From Betaproteobacteria bacterium HGW-Betaproteobacteria-22 (GTDB lineage Bacteria; Pseudomonadota; Gammaproteobacteria; Burkholderiales; Methylophilaceae), in the NCBI GenBank assembly GCA_002842285.1, contig PHCJ01000017.1, forward strand, positions 1-53,945: 53,945 bases of DNA. Reading direction: 5' to 3'. The position numbers were made by a program, and so were the translations under genes. Numbering within the stretch: position 1 is the first letter of the stretch; each line of letters opens with the position of its first letter. The notes below the pieces were generated by a model that had not been told where the DNA came from, did not search any database, and was given only the letters and a program-made list of their open reading frames with translations. Positions 9,086 to 17,796 of this stretch are shown in pieces.

Positions 9086-9667
9086 TTAAGCTGTCATTGA
9101 AACCACTTTGTAAGTTAATGCCTTGGCTTTTTTGGTTTTGCCTGCGCGTGAAGGCACATGACACAGGTTGCATACATAACGATGATTAATATCATAGGTA
9201 TTCACAATAAAGTTGCCGCCACAGCAACTGCAGCTTTGCAGTTTCAGCATTTTGCTTTCCACAAAGCGCACCAAAGTCCATGCGCGGGTGAGTGACAGCA
9301 CGGGTTCGGCATCGGAGCCTTCAATTTCTACCTGCTGCAAATACAAGCTGTAAGCTTTGATAATAGCCTGAATACCGCTCACGCCAGTGTAATCTAGCAT
9401 GAATTTATAAATATTATAAAAAATCGAAGCATGTATATTGGGCTGCCAGGTCAAAAACCAATCTGTAGAAAATGGCAGCATGCCTTTAGGAGGGGATACC
9501 CCTTTTAACTCTTTATAGAGCTTGATCAAGCGCTCACGTGACAAGGTGGTTTGAGATTCCAGAAGCTGGAGTCTTGCCCCCAGTTTAATCATTTGAATCG
9601 CAAGCTGAATTTGCTCAGACTCATTTACCACACTTTTAGCGACAGTCACTGGTTTTTGATTATCCAT
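9086..9667 (-). CDS. flhC: flagellar master regulator subunit FlhC
   Basis: DNA-binding and zinc-binding subunit of the FlhD4C2 activator that switches on class II flagellar operons with sigma-70. The 193-aa length is normal. The four-cysteine zinc site is intact: CxCC at 146-149 (C148/C149) and CNLC at 166-169. The gene follows flhD by 42 bp. It is the last gene before a terminator. FlhDC control sets this organism apart from Pseudomonas/Vibrio types that use FleQ, and makes the presence of FlhF/FlhG downstream noteworthy. Confidence 0.95.
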   Translation of the reverse strand: MDNQKPVTVAKSVVNESEQIQLAIQMIKLGARLQLLESQTTLSRERLIKLYKELKGVSPPKGMLPFSTDWFLTWQPNIHASIFYNIYKFMLDYTGVSGIQAIIKAYSLYLQQVEIEGSDAEPVLSLTRAWTLVRFVESKMLKLQSCSCCGGNFIVNTYDINHRYVCNLCHVPSRAGKTKKAKALTYKVVSMTA

Positions 9668-9709
9668 GATGATCCCCTTCTTATTTTTAAATGCGATGGT
9701 TGAGCTAAA

Positions 9710-10027
9710 TTAAACCATTGATTCTGTCGCCTGACCCGACATCAATATTGCAGTATGCAAATGTGCCTGCGAGCGATCTTTAGTGTAATTGGTCAACATG
9801 CCGAGAATTGCGCTATCTTCAAAGCGGAAGCGTGCCAGCATCATGTTTGTGCTACTGAGTTTTACCAATTGCATATTACTCAGACCTTCAAGCAAATCAG
9901 CAATATCACTGCTGATACCTAAGCGAAAAATCGCAGTGGCTTTATCTGCACGGATAAGCTGTTGTGCCAACATTAAATAGTTGAGGTTGGCATCTTTAAT
10001 TTCCGACATCAAGTCTATTTCAGTCAT
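9710..10027 (-). CDS. flhD: flagellar master regulator subunit FlhD
   Basis: Partner of FlhC in the master activator. The protein is 105 aa, helical, and contains the FlhD signature region DLMSEIKDANLNYLMLAQQLIRADKATAIFRLGIS. A GGGA ribosome site precedes the ATG. It is the first gene of flhDC and is divergent from flhB, with about 700 bp between them carrying a long inverted repeat (10158-10198), probable promoters and possibly a small ORF. Confidence 0.95.
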   Translation of the reverse strand: MTEIDLMSEIKDANLNYLMLAQQLIRADKATAIFRLGISSDIADLLEGLSNMQLVKLSSTNMMLARFRFEDSAILGMLTNYTKDRSQAHLHTAILMSGQATESMV

Positions 10028-10157
10028 TTTTGTTCCCGATTCTTAAAAGTTTTGTTAACTCGTTAATTAAGTATGTCTTGCGTTAGGCGTACTTTGAGCT
10101 TTTAAGAACAATGAAACAATGTGGGATTGTCGGTTTTTTTTGTAAGCGAACACGACG

Positions 10158-10198
10158 AACCCTTGTAGGTGTTTGTCCTACAAACACCTACAAGGGTT
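10158..10198. repeat. perfect 19-bp inverted repeat with 3-base loop
   Basis: The arms AACCCTTGTAGGTGTTTGT and ACAAACACCTACAAGGGTT (10158-10176 and 10180-10198) are perfectly complementary around the loop CCT. Neither side is followed by a T-run, so it is not an ordinary terminator. It stands about 130 bp upstream of flhD and 530 bp upstream of flhB, in the otherwise AT-rich gap 10028-10725. It could be a dispersed palindromic repeat or a regulatory hairpin in the flhD leader. Confidence 0.85.
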
Positions 10199-10345
10199 GA
10201 ATGAATATGTGTAACTAATTGAATTTAAACACTAAATTTAAAATAAATTTTTAATGTTTTAAAAATTTGCATTAAATTATTTTTTTATCTTATAAAAAAT
10301 ATCCCTAATTTTTTTAAGGTTTACGCCGTTACTACAGAAGATTTT

Positions 10346-10456
10346 ATGAAAGTCAGCCCAATTTCAGCCACATTCACTTTGTTTAACTACAACTCTTTTA
10401 CGGCAGCACAATTGCAAAATTTAGGGCAATTGATGAAAAAATTTAAAAATAATTGA
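10346..10456 (+). CDS. possible 36-residue protein in the flhD-flhB gap
   Basis: An ATG at 10346, preceded by GAAG five bases upstream, opens a 36-codon frame (starting MKVSPISATF, ending MKKFKNN). The N-terminal half is rich in Ser/Thr/Phe and the C-terminal half looks like an amphipathic helix. I do not recognise it. The surrounding DNA is very AT-rich and the frame is short, so it may be chance. Confidence 0.25.
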   Translation: MKVSPISATFTLFNYNSFTAAQLQNLGQLMKKFKNN

Positions 10457-10725
10457 ATATTTTTTATAACCAATTGTTTTATAACAATAAATATTTTAAA
10501 AAAATTCAAAAAAGATTCAGATCAAGCTAATTAAGGCGCCAGTTTCCGATATTTTTCATGCTCAGGTTGGCAAGAAAGGAGTGTTTTCACCCTTTTATTC
10601 TCAGGATGCAATTGTCATCTTTCAGCCAATAATTACACCAGCACATAGCAGCATACAGTTGAGAAAGTAATCGAGTGCCGGCATTTTTTATAATAAAACT
10701 CCGGTGTTAATAAACAGGAATCGTC

Positions 10726-11913
10726 ATGGCTGAAGATAGCGATTTAGAAAAAACCGAACAGGCCTCGCCCAAGCGCTTGGAAAAAGCGCGCGAAGAAGGC
10801 GATGTTCCGCGCTCACGCGAGCTCGCAACCGTGACGGTTTTATTGGCCGCAGGCTTGAGTATGCTTATGATGAGCGAATACCTCGGTGAGGCGTTAAGGC
10901 GGTCTATGCGCACGGGCCTGCAATTTGACCGTGCCATTGCATATGATCCAATCAAGCTAATACTAAGCATCTCAAATAATATACTGGATCTGTTAATTGC
11001 ATTCTCTCCCCTCGCTATCGTGCTGTTTGTTGTGGCGATTGCCTCGCCTGCATTTATTGGCGGCTGGGTGTTCAGTGAAAAGGCGCTCGCGCCCAAATTC
11101 AGCAAGCTAAATCCTATTAAAGGGATTAGCAATATGTTTTCAAAAAATTCCGCAGCTGAACTGGTGAAATCTGTCGGCAAGGCGTTACTGGTAGGCGCTG
11201 TGTCATACTGGGTGATCAAGAGCGATATGGAGTCTATATTAACGCTACCCCTGCTCCCGCTTGGTGACGGTATTTCGCTCATTAGCGATCTGCTTATTTA
11301 CGGCTTTCTATCTATCGTGGCTGCGCTGGTGTTTATTGCTGCGATTGATGTGCCATTTCAGCTCTATCAATATGCTGAAAAGCTAAAAATGAGCAAAGAG
11401 GAAGTCAAGCGCGAATCTAAAGAGTCTGACGGCAATCCAGAAATCAAAGCACGTATTCGTCAACAGCAGCGTGAAATGTCCAGACGCAGAATGATGGCTG
11501 AGATTCCAAAGGCGGATGTTGTGATTACCAACCCTACTCACTACGCAGTGGCCGTGAAATACAAAGAAGGCGGCATGCGTGCGCCGATAGTTGTTGCCAA
11601 AGGTGCAGATGCCGTGGCATTGAAGATTCGTGAAATTGCCCAGGAAAACCAGATACCCACACTGGAGTCACCAAAACTAGCGCGTGCTATTTATGCACAC
11701 ACTGAATTGGGCAAAGAAATTCCTGAAGCTCTGTACGCAGCCGTTGCCGAGATTCTGGCCTATGTATTTCAAATGCGTATTTACAACAAAGAAGGCGGCT
11801 TCCGCCCTGAAGTTCCCGAGACTTTGCCCGTGCCTGATGATCTGGATCCGCATAGCCTTTTAGCCAAACCGGGAATTGAGGACACAGCTAACGCCACAGG
11901 AGTCCCTGCATAA
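10726..11913 (+). CDS. flhB: flagellar type III export switch protein FlhB
   Basis: Inner-membrane component of the flagellar export gate that autocleaves to switch from rod/hook to filament substrates. The 395-aa protein has the hydrophilic N-terminus ending in PTPKR-type sequence (EQASPKRLEKAREEGDVPRS), four membrane helices, and the cytoplasmic autoprotease domain with the NPTH site (cleavage between N269 and P270). The C-terminal tail after residue 360 is slightly extended and proline-rich. It is the first gene of flhB-flhA-flhF-flhG-fliA-motC-motD. The stop overlaps the flhA start (TAATG). Confidence 0.97.
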   Translation: MAEDSDLEKTEQASPKRLEKAREEGDVPRSRELATVTVLLAAGLSMLMMSEYLGEALRRSMRTGLQFDRAIAYDPIKLILSISNNILDLLIAFSPLAIVLFVVAIASPAFIGGWVFSEKALAPKFSKLNPIKGISNMFSKNSAAELVKSVGKALLVGAVSYWVIKSDMESILTLPLLPLGDGISLISDLLIYGFLSIVAALVFIAAIDVPFQLYQYAEKLKMSKEEVKRESKESDGNPEIKARIRQQQREMSRRRMMAEIPKADVVITNPTHYAVAVKYKEGGMRAPIVVAKGADAVALKIREIAQENQIPTLESPKLARAIYAHTELGKEIPEALYAAVAEILAYVFQMRIYNKEGGFRPEVPETLPVPDDLDPHSLLAKPGIEDTANATGVPA

Positions 11914-13994
11914 TGAACCCTATCAGCTTACCCGCATGGATGAATAATTTTGGCAGCCGTACAGTTGCGGCGCCAATCATCATCGTATTATTACTATCCA
12001 TGATGATTTTGCCGCTACCCGCCATCGCACTGGATGTACTGTTTAGCTTTAATATCGCGCTCTCTATCATGGTATTGCTCATCGGCCTGCAAACTACCAA
12101 AGCGCTCGATTTTATCGCTTTTCCTACTGTGCTGCTGGTGACCACAATGCTCAGATTGTCACTCAACGTGGCCTCGACCCGCGTTGTACTTACCGAAGGC
12201 CATACAGGCCCTGATGCAGCAGGGAAAGTGATTGAAGCTTTTGGGCACTTTCTAATTGGCGGCAACTACGCGGTGGGGATCGTGGTCTTTGTGATTCTCA
12301 CAATCATCAACTTTACTGTAGTGACTAAAGGTGCCGGCCGTATTGCTGAGGTGGGCGCACGCTTTACATTGGATGCAATGCCAGGTAAACAGATGGCGAT
12401 TGATGCTGACCTGAATGCAGGCCTGATTGGTGAAGAAGAAGCACGCCGCCGCCGCAGTGAAATTGCGCAAGAGTCCGAATTCTACGGCGCAATGGATGGT
12501 GCAAGTAAATATGTACGCGGTGATGCTGTTGCAGGCATCTTGGTAACGATTATCAACATTGTAGGCGGATTGATCGTAGGTATGGCACAGCACGACCTGG
12601 CATTTGCCGACGCTGTTAAAAATTACACGTTGCTTGCAATCGGCGACGGCTTGGTCGCACAGATTCCCTCGCTTGTGATCTCCGTTGCCGCAGGTGTTGT
12701 AGTTTCCCGCGTAGCCAATACTGAAGATATCGGTGGCCAATTAATGACGCAGTTATTCTCAAAACCCAAAGTGATGTATGTCACCGCAGCCATTGTGGGC
12801 GGCATGGGCATAATTCCGGGTATGCCTAACTTTGCATTTTTAACACTCGCCAGCGTATTGGCAGGCATGGCTTATATGATCAGCGCACGCCTAAAAGTAA
12901 CGGCAGAAGCCACAGTGGTTGAAGAAGCGCCTGAGCCACAGGCAGAAACCGAAGAAGCCAGCTGGGATGATGTTGTCCCGGTGGACACGGTAGGATTGGA
13001 AGTAGGTTACCGCCTGATTCCGCTGGTTGACAAATCGCAAGGCGGGGATTTACTAAAACGCATTAAGGGCTTGCGGAAAAAATTTGCAAGTGAGATTGGT
13101 TTTCTTGCCCCTACAGTCCACATCCGTGACAATCTTGAACTGAAGCCCTCAGGTTACCGCATCACATTAAAGGGTGTGGAAATTGCAACAGGTGATTCAC
13201 ACTATGGTCAATTTTTAGCTATAGACCCAGGGATGGTGACAGGCAAAATTGCAGGTCAAGCCACCACAGACCCTGCGTTTGGCTTACCTGCGGTTTGGAT
13301 TGATGCTGATGCACGCGATGAAGCACAAAGCATGGGTTATACCGTGGTGGATGCCGGCACCGTGATTGCAACGCATATCAATCATCTCATTTCATTGCAT
13401 GCCGCAGATTTGCTCGGCCGCCAGGAAGTACAGCAACTGCTCGACCACGTCGGTAAAGAATCCCCAAAACTCATTGAAGATCTGGTACCTAAACTTATGC
13501 CATTGTCAGTAGTGCAAAAAGTCCTGCAAAACCTGCTGACCGAAGGCGTGCACATTCGTGATATGCGCACCATTATTGAAACATTGTCTGAATACGCGCC
13601 TCAGACACAAGATGCCAATGAACTAACCGCGCTGGTACGTGTGCAACTTGGCCGTGCGATTGTGCAGCAGCTATTTCCCACAGGGAATGAAGTCACCGTG
13701 ATGACACTGGACAACAACCTGGAACGCCTGCTCATGCAAGCCCTGCAAAATAATACGGCAGGGTCCGCTATTGAGCCCGGCATGGCAGAAACATTATCCA
13801 GACAGGCCGAAGAGGCCGCCAAACAGCAGGAAATGATGGGGCTGCCACCCGTGTTGCTGGTTTCAGCGCCTCTCAGAGCAGCGCTTGCCAAGTTCCTGCG
13901 CCGCGCTATCCCGCAATTACGCGTGCTATCACACGAAGAATTACCTGATTCAAAAACCATACGTGTCACTAGTCTTATTGGAGGTTCAGCATGA
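11913..13994 (+). CDS. flhA: flagellar type III export gate protein FlhA
   Basis: Large export-gate protein that forms the nonameric ring docking chaperone-substrate complexes and couples to proton flow. The 693-aa length is standard. The N-terminal half holds about eight membrane helices and the conserved FHIPEP-region loop (GAMDGASKYVRGDAVAGI). The C-terminal half is the cytoplasmic domain with HINHLISLHAADLLGRQE. Overlaps of 1 bp with flhB and 4 bp with flhF (ATGA) point to translational coupling. Confidence 0.97.
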   Translation: MNPISLPAWMNNFGSRTVAAPIIIVLLLSMMILPLPAIALDVLFSFNIALSIMVLLIGLQTTKALDFIAFPTVLLVTTMLRLSLNVASTRVVLTEGHTGPDAAGKVIEAFGHFLIGGNYAVGIVVFVILTIINFTVVTKGAGRIAEVGARFTLDAMPGKQMAIDADLNAGLIGEEEARRRRSEIAQESEFYGAMDGASKYVRGDAVAGILVTIINIVGGLIVGMAQHDLAFADAVKNYTLLAIGDGLVAQIPSLVISVAAGVVVSRVANTEDIGGQLMTQLFSKPKVMYVTAAIVGGMGIIPGMPNFAFLTLASVLAGMAYMISARLKVTAEATVVEEAPEPQAETEEASWDDVVPVDTVGLEVGYRLIPLVDKSQGGDLLKRIKGLRKKFASEIGFLAPTVHIRDNLELKPSGYRITLKGVEIATGDSHYGQFLAIDPGMVTGKIAGQATTDPAFGLPAVWIDADARDEAQSMGYTVVDAGTVIATHINHLISLHAADLLGRQEVQQLLDHVGKESPKLIEDLVPKLMPLSVVQKVLQNLLTEGVHIRDMRTIIETLSEYAPQTQDANELTALVRVQLGRAIVQQLFPTGNEVTVMTLDNNLERLLMQALQNNTAGSAIEPGMAETLSRQAEEAAKQQEMMGLPPVLLVSAPLRAALAKFLRRAIPQLRVLSHEELPDSKTIRVTSLIGGSA

Positions 13995-15469
13995 ACATTA
14001 AACGATTTTTCGGCAAAAACTCACGTGAAGCATTAAGCATGGTGCGTAAAGCGCTGGGCGATAATGCAGTCATCCTCTCTAATCGCGCGGTTGCCGGCGG
14101 CAATGAGATTATGGCATTCACAGAAGAAGACATGCATGCAATTGCCAATAACGAGCCACTGATGCCGGCGGCACGCCCCAGCAACATGGTGCAGGACTTT
14201 GATTACTCGCTAAGTGCGCATCAAGATGAGCCAACTACCCTGCTCTCTTTGCTGAGTAAAGGAAGCAAAAACACCTATCAACCCGCAGCAGCGCAAATAG
14301 AAGAGTTGCCAAAAATCCATTTTGCTGCCGAAACGCCAGACACATTGGAAATAGATCTGCACTCAGGCTTGAGTTTGTCTGATGATTTAAACACACCGAG
14401 CGTGTTTAAGAATCAGAGAAAAGTTGAACCTGAAACAATTAATGAAGCGCCAAAACCTAGCATGCAAGACAAACCTTCTGCCACTCATAAATCAGCCACC
14501 AGCCAGCAAATGGCTTTTATGTTAAGTGAGATGCGCAACATGCGGAACGTGATTGAGTCCCAACTCACCGCCATATCCTGGGGCAACATCCAGCAGCGTG
14601 AACCGGTTAAATCAGAAATATTAAGCACATTGCTAACGGCCGGATTCAGCCCTGCACTGTCAAGATACCTCGCTGAAAATCTGCCCGACAGTCTGGACAG
14701 CAAGAAAGCCAATGCCTGGATTAAGTATATTTTGGGTAAAAATCTGAGCACCATTGAAAATGAAACCGAAGTATTGGATCAAGGTGGTGTATTCGCACTG
14801 ATTGGCCCCACTGGCGTAGGTAAAACAACGACCACAGCAAAATTAGCCGCACGCTATGTCATGAAACACGGCACGCAGAATCTGGGTTTAATCACCACCG
14901 ATGCTTATCGCGTAGGCGGTCATGAACAGCTGCGGATTTACGGCAAAATATTAGGTGTCATGGTGCATGCGGTAAAAGACGAGGCAGATCTGAAAATCGC
15001 ACTTAACGAACTAAAAAACAAACACACCATTCTGATCGACACCGTTGGTGTAAGCCAGCGCGACCGCATGGTCACCGAGCAAATATCTCTACTATCCAGC
15101 ACTAAAACTCCGATTAAAAAACTGCTTTGCCTGAACGCAACCAGCACGGGTGAAACCTTGACCGATGTGATTCACGCCTACAAAGGTAAAGGGCTGGATG
15201 GCTGTATCATTACCAAACTAGATGAAGCCGCAACCATAGGTAATGCACTGGATGTGATTATTCGCGAAAAACTAAAACTCTATTACACGGCTAATGGCCA
15301 GCGCGTGCCGGAAGATATCAATCTGGCTAACAAGATCGAGCTGATTCACTTAGCCATGAACCTAAAATCACCGGCAAACCGACCTTTTCAGTTTTTGACT
15401 GAAGAATTGCCCTTCATCATGGGCAATACCGTTCCATCAGGCAACACCTCTCAATTAATGGGAGCTTAA
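13991..15469 (+). CDS. flhF: flagellar SRP-type GTPase FlhF
   Basis: SRP54/FtsY-family GTPase that helps place or number flagella and recruits the basal body to the membrane. The 492-aa protein has the short conserved N-terminus MNIKRFFGKNSREALSMVRK, a long variable B domain to about residue 190, an N domain, and the G domain with P-loop GPTGVGKT at residues 272-279 and TTDAYRVGGHEQLRIY. The G4-type TKLDEA motif is intact, so GTP binding is expected. Its usual regulator FlhG is the next gene, 3 bp away, but is degenerate there. Confidence 0.95.
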   Translation: MNIKRFFGKNSREALSMVRKALGDNAVILSNRAVAGGNEIMAFTEEDMHAIANNEPLMPAARPSNMVQDFDYSLSAHQDEPTTLLSLLSKGSKNTYQPAAAQIEELPKIHFAAETPDTLEIDLHSGLSLSDDLNTPSVFKNQRKVEPETINEAPKPSMQDKPSATHKSATSQQMAFMLSEMRNMRNVIESQLTAISWGNIQQREPVKSEILSTLLTAGFSPALSRYLAENLPDSLDSKKANAWIKYILGKNLSTIENETEVLDQGGVFALIGPTGVGKTTTTAKLAARYVMKHGTQNLGLITTDAYRVGGHEQLRIYGKILGVMVHAVKDEADLKIALNELKNKHTILIDTVGVSQRDRMVTEQISLLSSTKTPIKKLLCLNATSTGETLTDVIHAYKGKGLDGCIITKLDEAATIGNALDVIIREKLKLYYTANGQRVPEDINLANKIELIHLAMNLKSPANRPFQFLTEELPFIMGNTVPSGNTSQLMGA

Positions 15470-15472
15470 ATC

Positions 15473-16303
15473 ATGGCGTCATTTAAAAACACCGTGCTAC
15501 AGAATGATCAAGCTGCCGGACTTCGCCGCATCATGGCAAAACCCAGACCCAGAATAGTGTCCATCCTTTCTGCAACGCCAGCACAGAATCAAGCGCGCTT
15601 GATTACCAATCTGGCTGCATCCATGATCGATCAAGGCAGTACAGTATTAGTGATGCATGCTTCGGAAGAAGCGCGTGACGCACACTATCAATTGGAGCAT
15701 ACACGCACTTTGCTTGAAACCGTCATGCAGAAATCCAGCACCGGACATGCAATCAAAACCACTAGATACGGCTTCTCTGCGTTAAAACTCATGCATAAAA
15801 AGTCAAAACACTATTTGGGCGAAGAAAACAATCATGCCCTATTAGACCGTGTATTCAATCACTTGGCCCACCAGTATGGAATTGTCTTGGTGGATACTGA
15901 GTTAAATGAAGCGGGCGTTCTGCCACTCAACACATTGAACGAAGCGGAGATTATTATTCAGCTGACACGTAATCCGGAATCCATCACAGAAGCTTATCGC
16001 TTAATTAAACAAATTTACAATGCGCTAGGCAGACGTTCTTTTGGTATTATTGTCGATGACGCGACAGAATCACAGGCAAAAACGGTATTTCGTAACATAT
16101 CTGATGTGGCAAAACGCTTTATGAGAATAGATCTAGAATTTTTTGGTGCAATCCCTGTTGATGACCACATGCATCGTGCCGCCAGGCATGGGCGCTCCGT
16201 GATCGACGCATTCCCAATGGCAATCGCCACTGCTGCGTTAAAACAAATTGCACAACGGCTGGATTACAAGCATGATGGCGTTTTAAATAATAAACTCGCC
16301 TAG
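15473..16303 (+). CDS. flhG: FlhG/FleN-like protein without a P-loop
   Basis: FlhG is normally a MinD-type ATPase that limits flagellar number and stimulates the GTPase of FlhF. This 276-aa protein keeps the N-terminal FlhF-stimulating motif DQAAGLRR (residues 12-19) and the overall order of FlhG, including VLVDTELNEAG at the Walker B/switch position and TRNPESITEAYRLIKQI. Where the deviant Walker A (KGGxGKT) should be, residues 30-42 read SILSATPAQNQAR, with neither glycines nor lysine. ATP binding and ATP-driven dimerisation are therefore unlikely. The reading frame is intact and tightly packed between flhF and fliA, so this looks like a maintained, altered protein and not a pseudogene. Confidence 0.85.
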   Translation: MASFKNTVLQNDQAAGLRRIMAKPRPRIVSILSATPAQNQARLITNLAASMIDQGSTVLVMHASEEARDAHYQLEHTRTLLETVMQKSSTGHAIKTTRYGFSALKLMHKKSKHYLGEENNHALLDRVFNHLAHQYGIVLVDTELNEAGVLPLNTLNEAEIIIQLTRNPESITEAYRLIKQIYNALGRRSFGIIVDDATESQAKTVFRNISDVAKRFMRIDLEFFGAIPVDDHMHRAARHGRSVIDAFPMAIATAALKQIAQRLDYKHDGVLNNKLA

Positions 16304-16317
16304 CGCAACTGAACTCT

Positions 16318-17052
16318 ATGTACACAGCACACGGGAAAAAAAATCAAAAAGACGTTCTGCTTGACCAACACGCCATCCTGGTTAAAAAACTTGCCTATCA
16401 ACTCAAGGCCAAATTACCCCCCAGTGTTGAAGTTGATGATCTTGTTCAAGCAGGCATGATGGGCCTGCTGGATGCTGTCAATCGCTATGAAGATAGCCAT
16501 GGCGCACAGTTTGAAACCTATGCAGCACAAAGAATCAAAGGTGCCATGCTCGATGAACTAAGAAGCTTAGACTGGCTACCCCGAAGCGTACGCAAAAATA
16601 TGCGTGATGTTGAAAATGCAATTAATCAGCTAGAACAACAGCTTGGTCAAGCGCCCAGTGAAAGCGATGTTGCAAAAAAACTCAATTTATCACTGGCCGC
16701 CTACCACGAGATGTTAGGCGACTGCAGCGGTCACCAACTCGTTTATTATGAAGATTTTCACGATGCTGAAAATGGTGAACACTTCCTGGATCGTTTTCAA
16801 ACAGGAAACGACAATGACCCAATCCGCGGCTTGCTGATTAGTGATTTCAGAGATGCACTGATTGCTGCCATTAATACACTGCCTGAACGCGAAAAAATAT
16901 TGCTCGGTCTTTATTATGAGCAGGAACTCAACCTGAAAGAAATCGGTGCGGTCATGAGTGTTTCAGAATCGCGTGTCTGTCAACTCCATAGCCAGGCTGT
17001 TGCAAGACTGCGGGCTTATCTAAGAGAGAAATCATGGACTGGGGCAGCATAA
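16318..17052 (+). CDS. fliA: flagellar sigma factor sigma-28 FliA
   Basis: Sigma factor for late flagellar and chemotaxis genes. It is a 244-aa protein with region 2 (LVQAGMMGLLDAVNRYE, FETYAAQRIKGAMLDELRSLDWLPRS) and region 4 (LPEREKILLGLYYEQELNLKEIGAVMSVSESRVCQLHSQA), as in all FliA proteins. Its target promoter type is found at 5419-5445. The 3' end overlaps the start of the motC-like gene by 19 bp, so the stator pair is translated from the same message. Confidence 0.97.
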   Translation: MYTAHGKKNQKDVLLDQHAILVKKLAYQLKAKLPPSVEVDDLVQAGMMGLLDAVNRYEDSHGAQFETYAAQRIKGAMLDELRSLDWLPRSVRKNMRDVENAINQLEQQLGQAPSESDVAKKLNLSLAAYHEMLGDCSGHQLVYYEDFHDAENGEHFLDRFQTGNDNDPIRGLLISDFRDALIAAINTLPEREKILLGLYYEQELNLKEIGAVMSVSESRVCQLHSQAVARLRAYLREKSWTGAA

Positions 17053-17774
17053 TTGGTCTCATTATTGCCCTATCAGGCATACTGATAGGGCAATCCATCG
17101 AAGGTGGGCACATCAGCTCGCTGTTGCAGCCTGCAGCCTTCCTGATAGTGTTATTTGGCACTTTTGGCGCTGTATTACTGCAAACCAAATTCAAAACCTT
17201 CGCACAGGGTTTGTTGATGCTGCGTCAAGTGTTCACTAGACAAGAAGATGACCGCCATGAGCTCGCAAAACGCATTCTTGACTGGAGCACCTACTCACGT
17301 AAAGAAGGCATCTTTATGCTGGAGTCGAGACTTAAGCGTGAAACTGAGCCTTATATCATTAAAGGGCTCAGATTGATGATTGATGGCACCCCTCCAGAGA
17401 AAATACGTGAGATATGTGCCATCGACATGTATTTTGATGAAATGCAGTTACGTAACGCAGTGAAAATATGGGACGCCGCCGGTGGCTACGCGCCTACTGT
17501 GGGCATTTTAGGCGCGGTGCTGGGCTTGATACACGTGATGGAGAATTTATCCGACCCAAGCAGATTAGGCAGTGGTATAGCCGTGGCATTTGTTGCCACT
17601 ATTTATGGCGTAGGCTTTGCTAACCTGATTTTTTTACCCATTGCCAACAGATTAAGATCTCATATACAAAGTGAAATGAAGCGCCGAGAAATGCTGCTTA
17701 ATGCATGGGTGTCTATCGCCAATGGCGACCATCCGCGCATTGTGGAAGAGCGTCTTGAGGCCTACCTTAAATAA
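17034..17774 (+). CDS. motC: second flagellar stator subunit, MotA/MotC type
   Basis: A MotA-family torque unit, 246 aa, resembling Pseudomonas MotC by its length and its start MDWGSIIGLIIALSGILIGQSIEGG. It has four membrane helices (two at residues 5-50, two near 145-195) and the loop STYSRKEGIFMLESRLKRE that carries the FliG-contact charges. It starts inside the end of fliA. It is clearly distinct from motA at 7104, so the cell has two stator sets. The symbol follows the Pseudomonas convention and is an inference from gene order (fliA region) and size. Confidence 0.88.
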   Translation: MDWGSIIGLIIALSGILIGQSIEGGHISSLLQPAAFLIVLFGTFGAVLLQTKFKTFAQGLLMLRQVFTRQEDDRHELAKRILDWSTYSRKEGIFMLESRLKRETEPYIIKGLRLMIDGTPPEKIREICAIDMYFDEMQLRNAVKIWDAAGGYAPTVGILGAVLGLIHVMENLSDPSRLGSGIAVAFVATIYGVGFANLIFLPIANRLRSHIQSEMKRREMLLNAWVSIANGDHPRIVEERLEAYLK

Positions 17775-17796
17775 AAAATAGAACAACGCAAACCTC

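Noticed and set aside
10457-10725. Sigma-28-like promoter before flhB (CCGATA near 10545)
   Set aside because: The -35 partner does not fit at 15 bp, and flhB is expected to be a class II FlhDC-dependent gene.
10707-11282. 191-residue minus-strand ORF over flhB
   Set aside because: Shadow of the flhB coding sequence, Ser/Asn-rich without domain character; flhB is certain.
15473-16303. flhG as a pseudogene
   Set aside because: The frame is full length, tightly packed between flhF and fliA, and conserved outside the P-loop, so altered function is more likely than decay.
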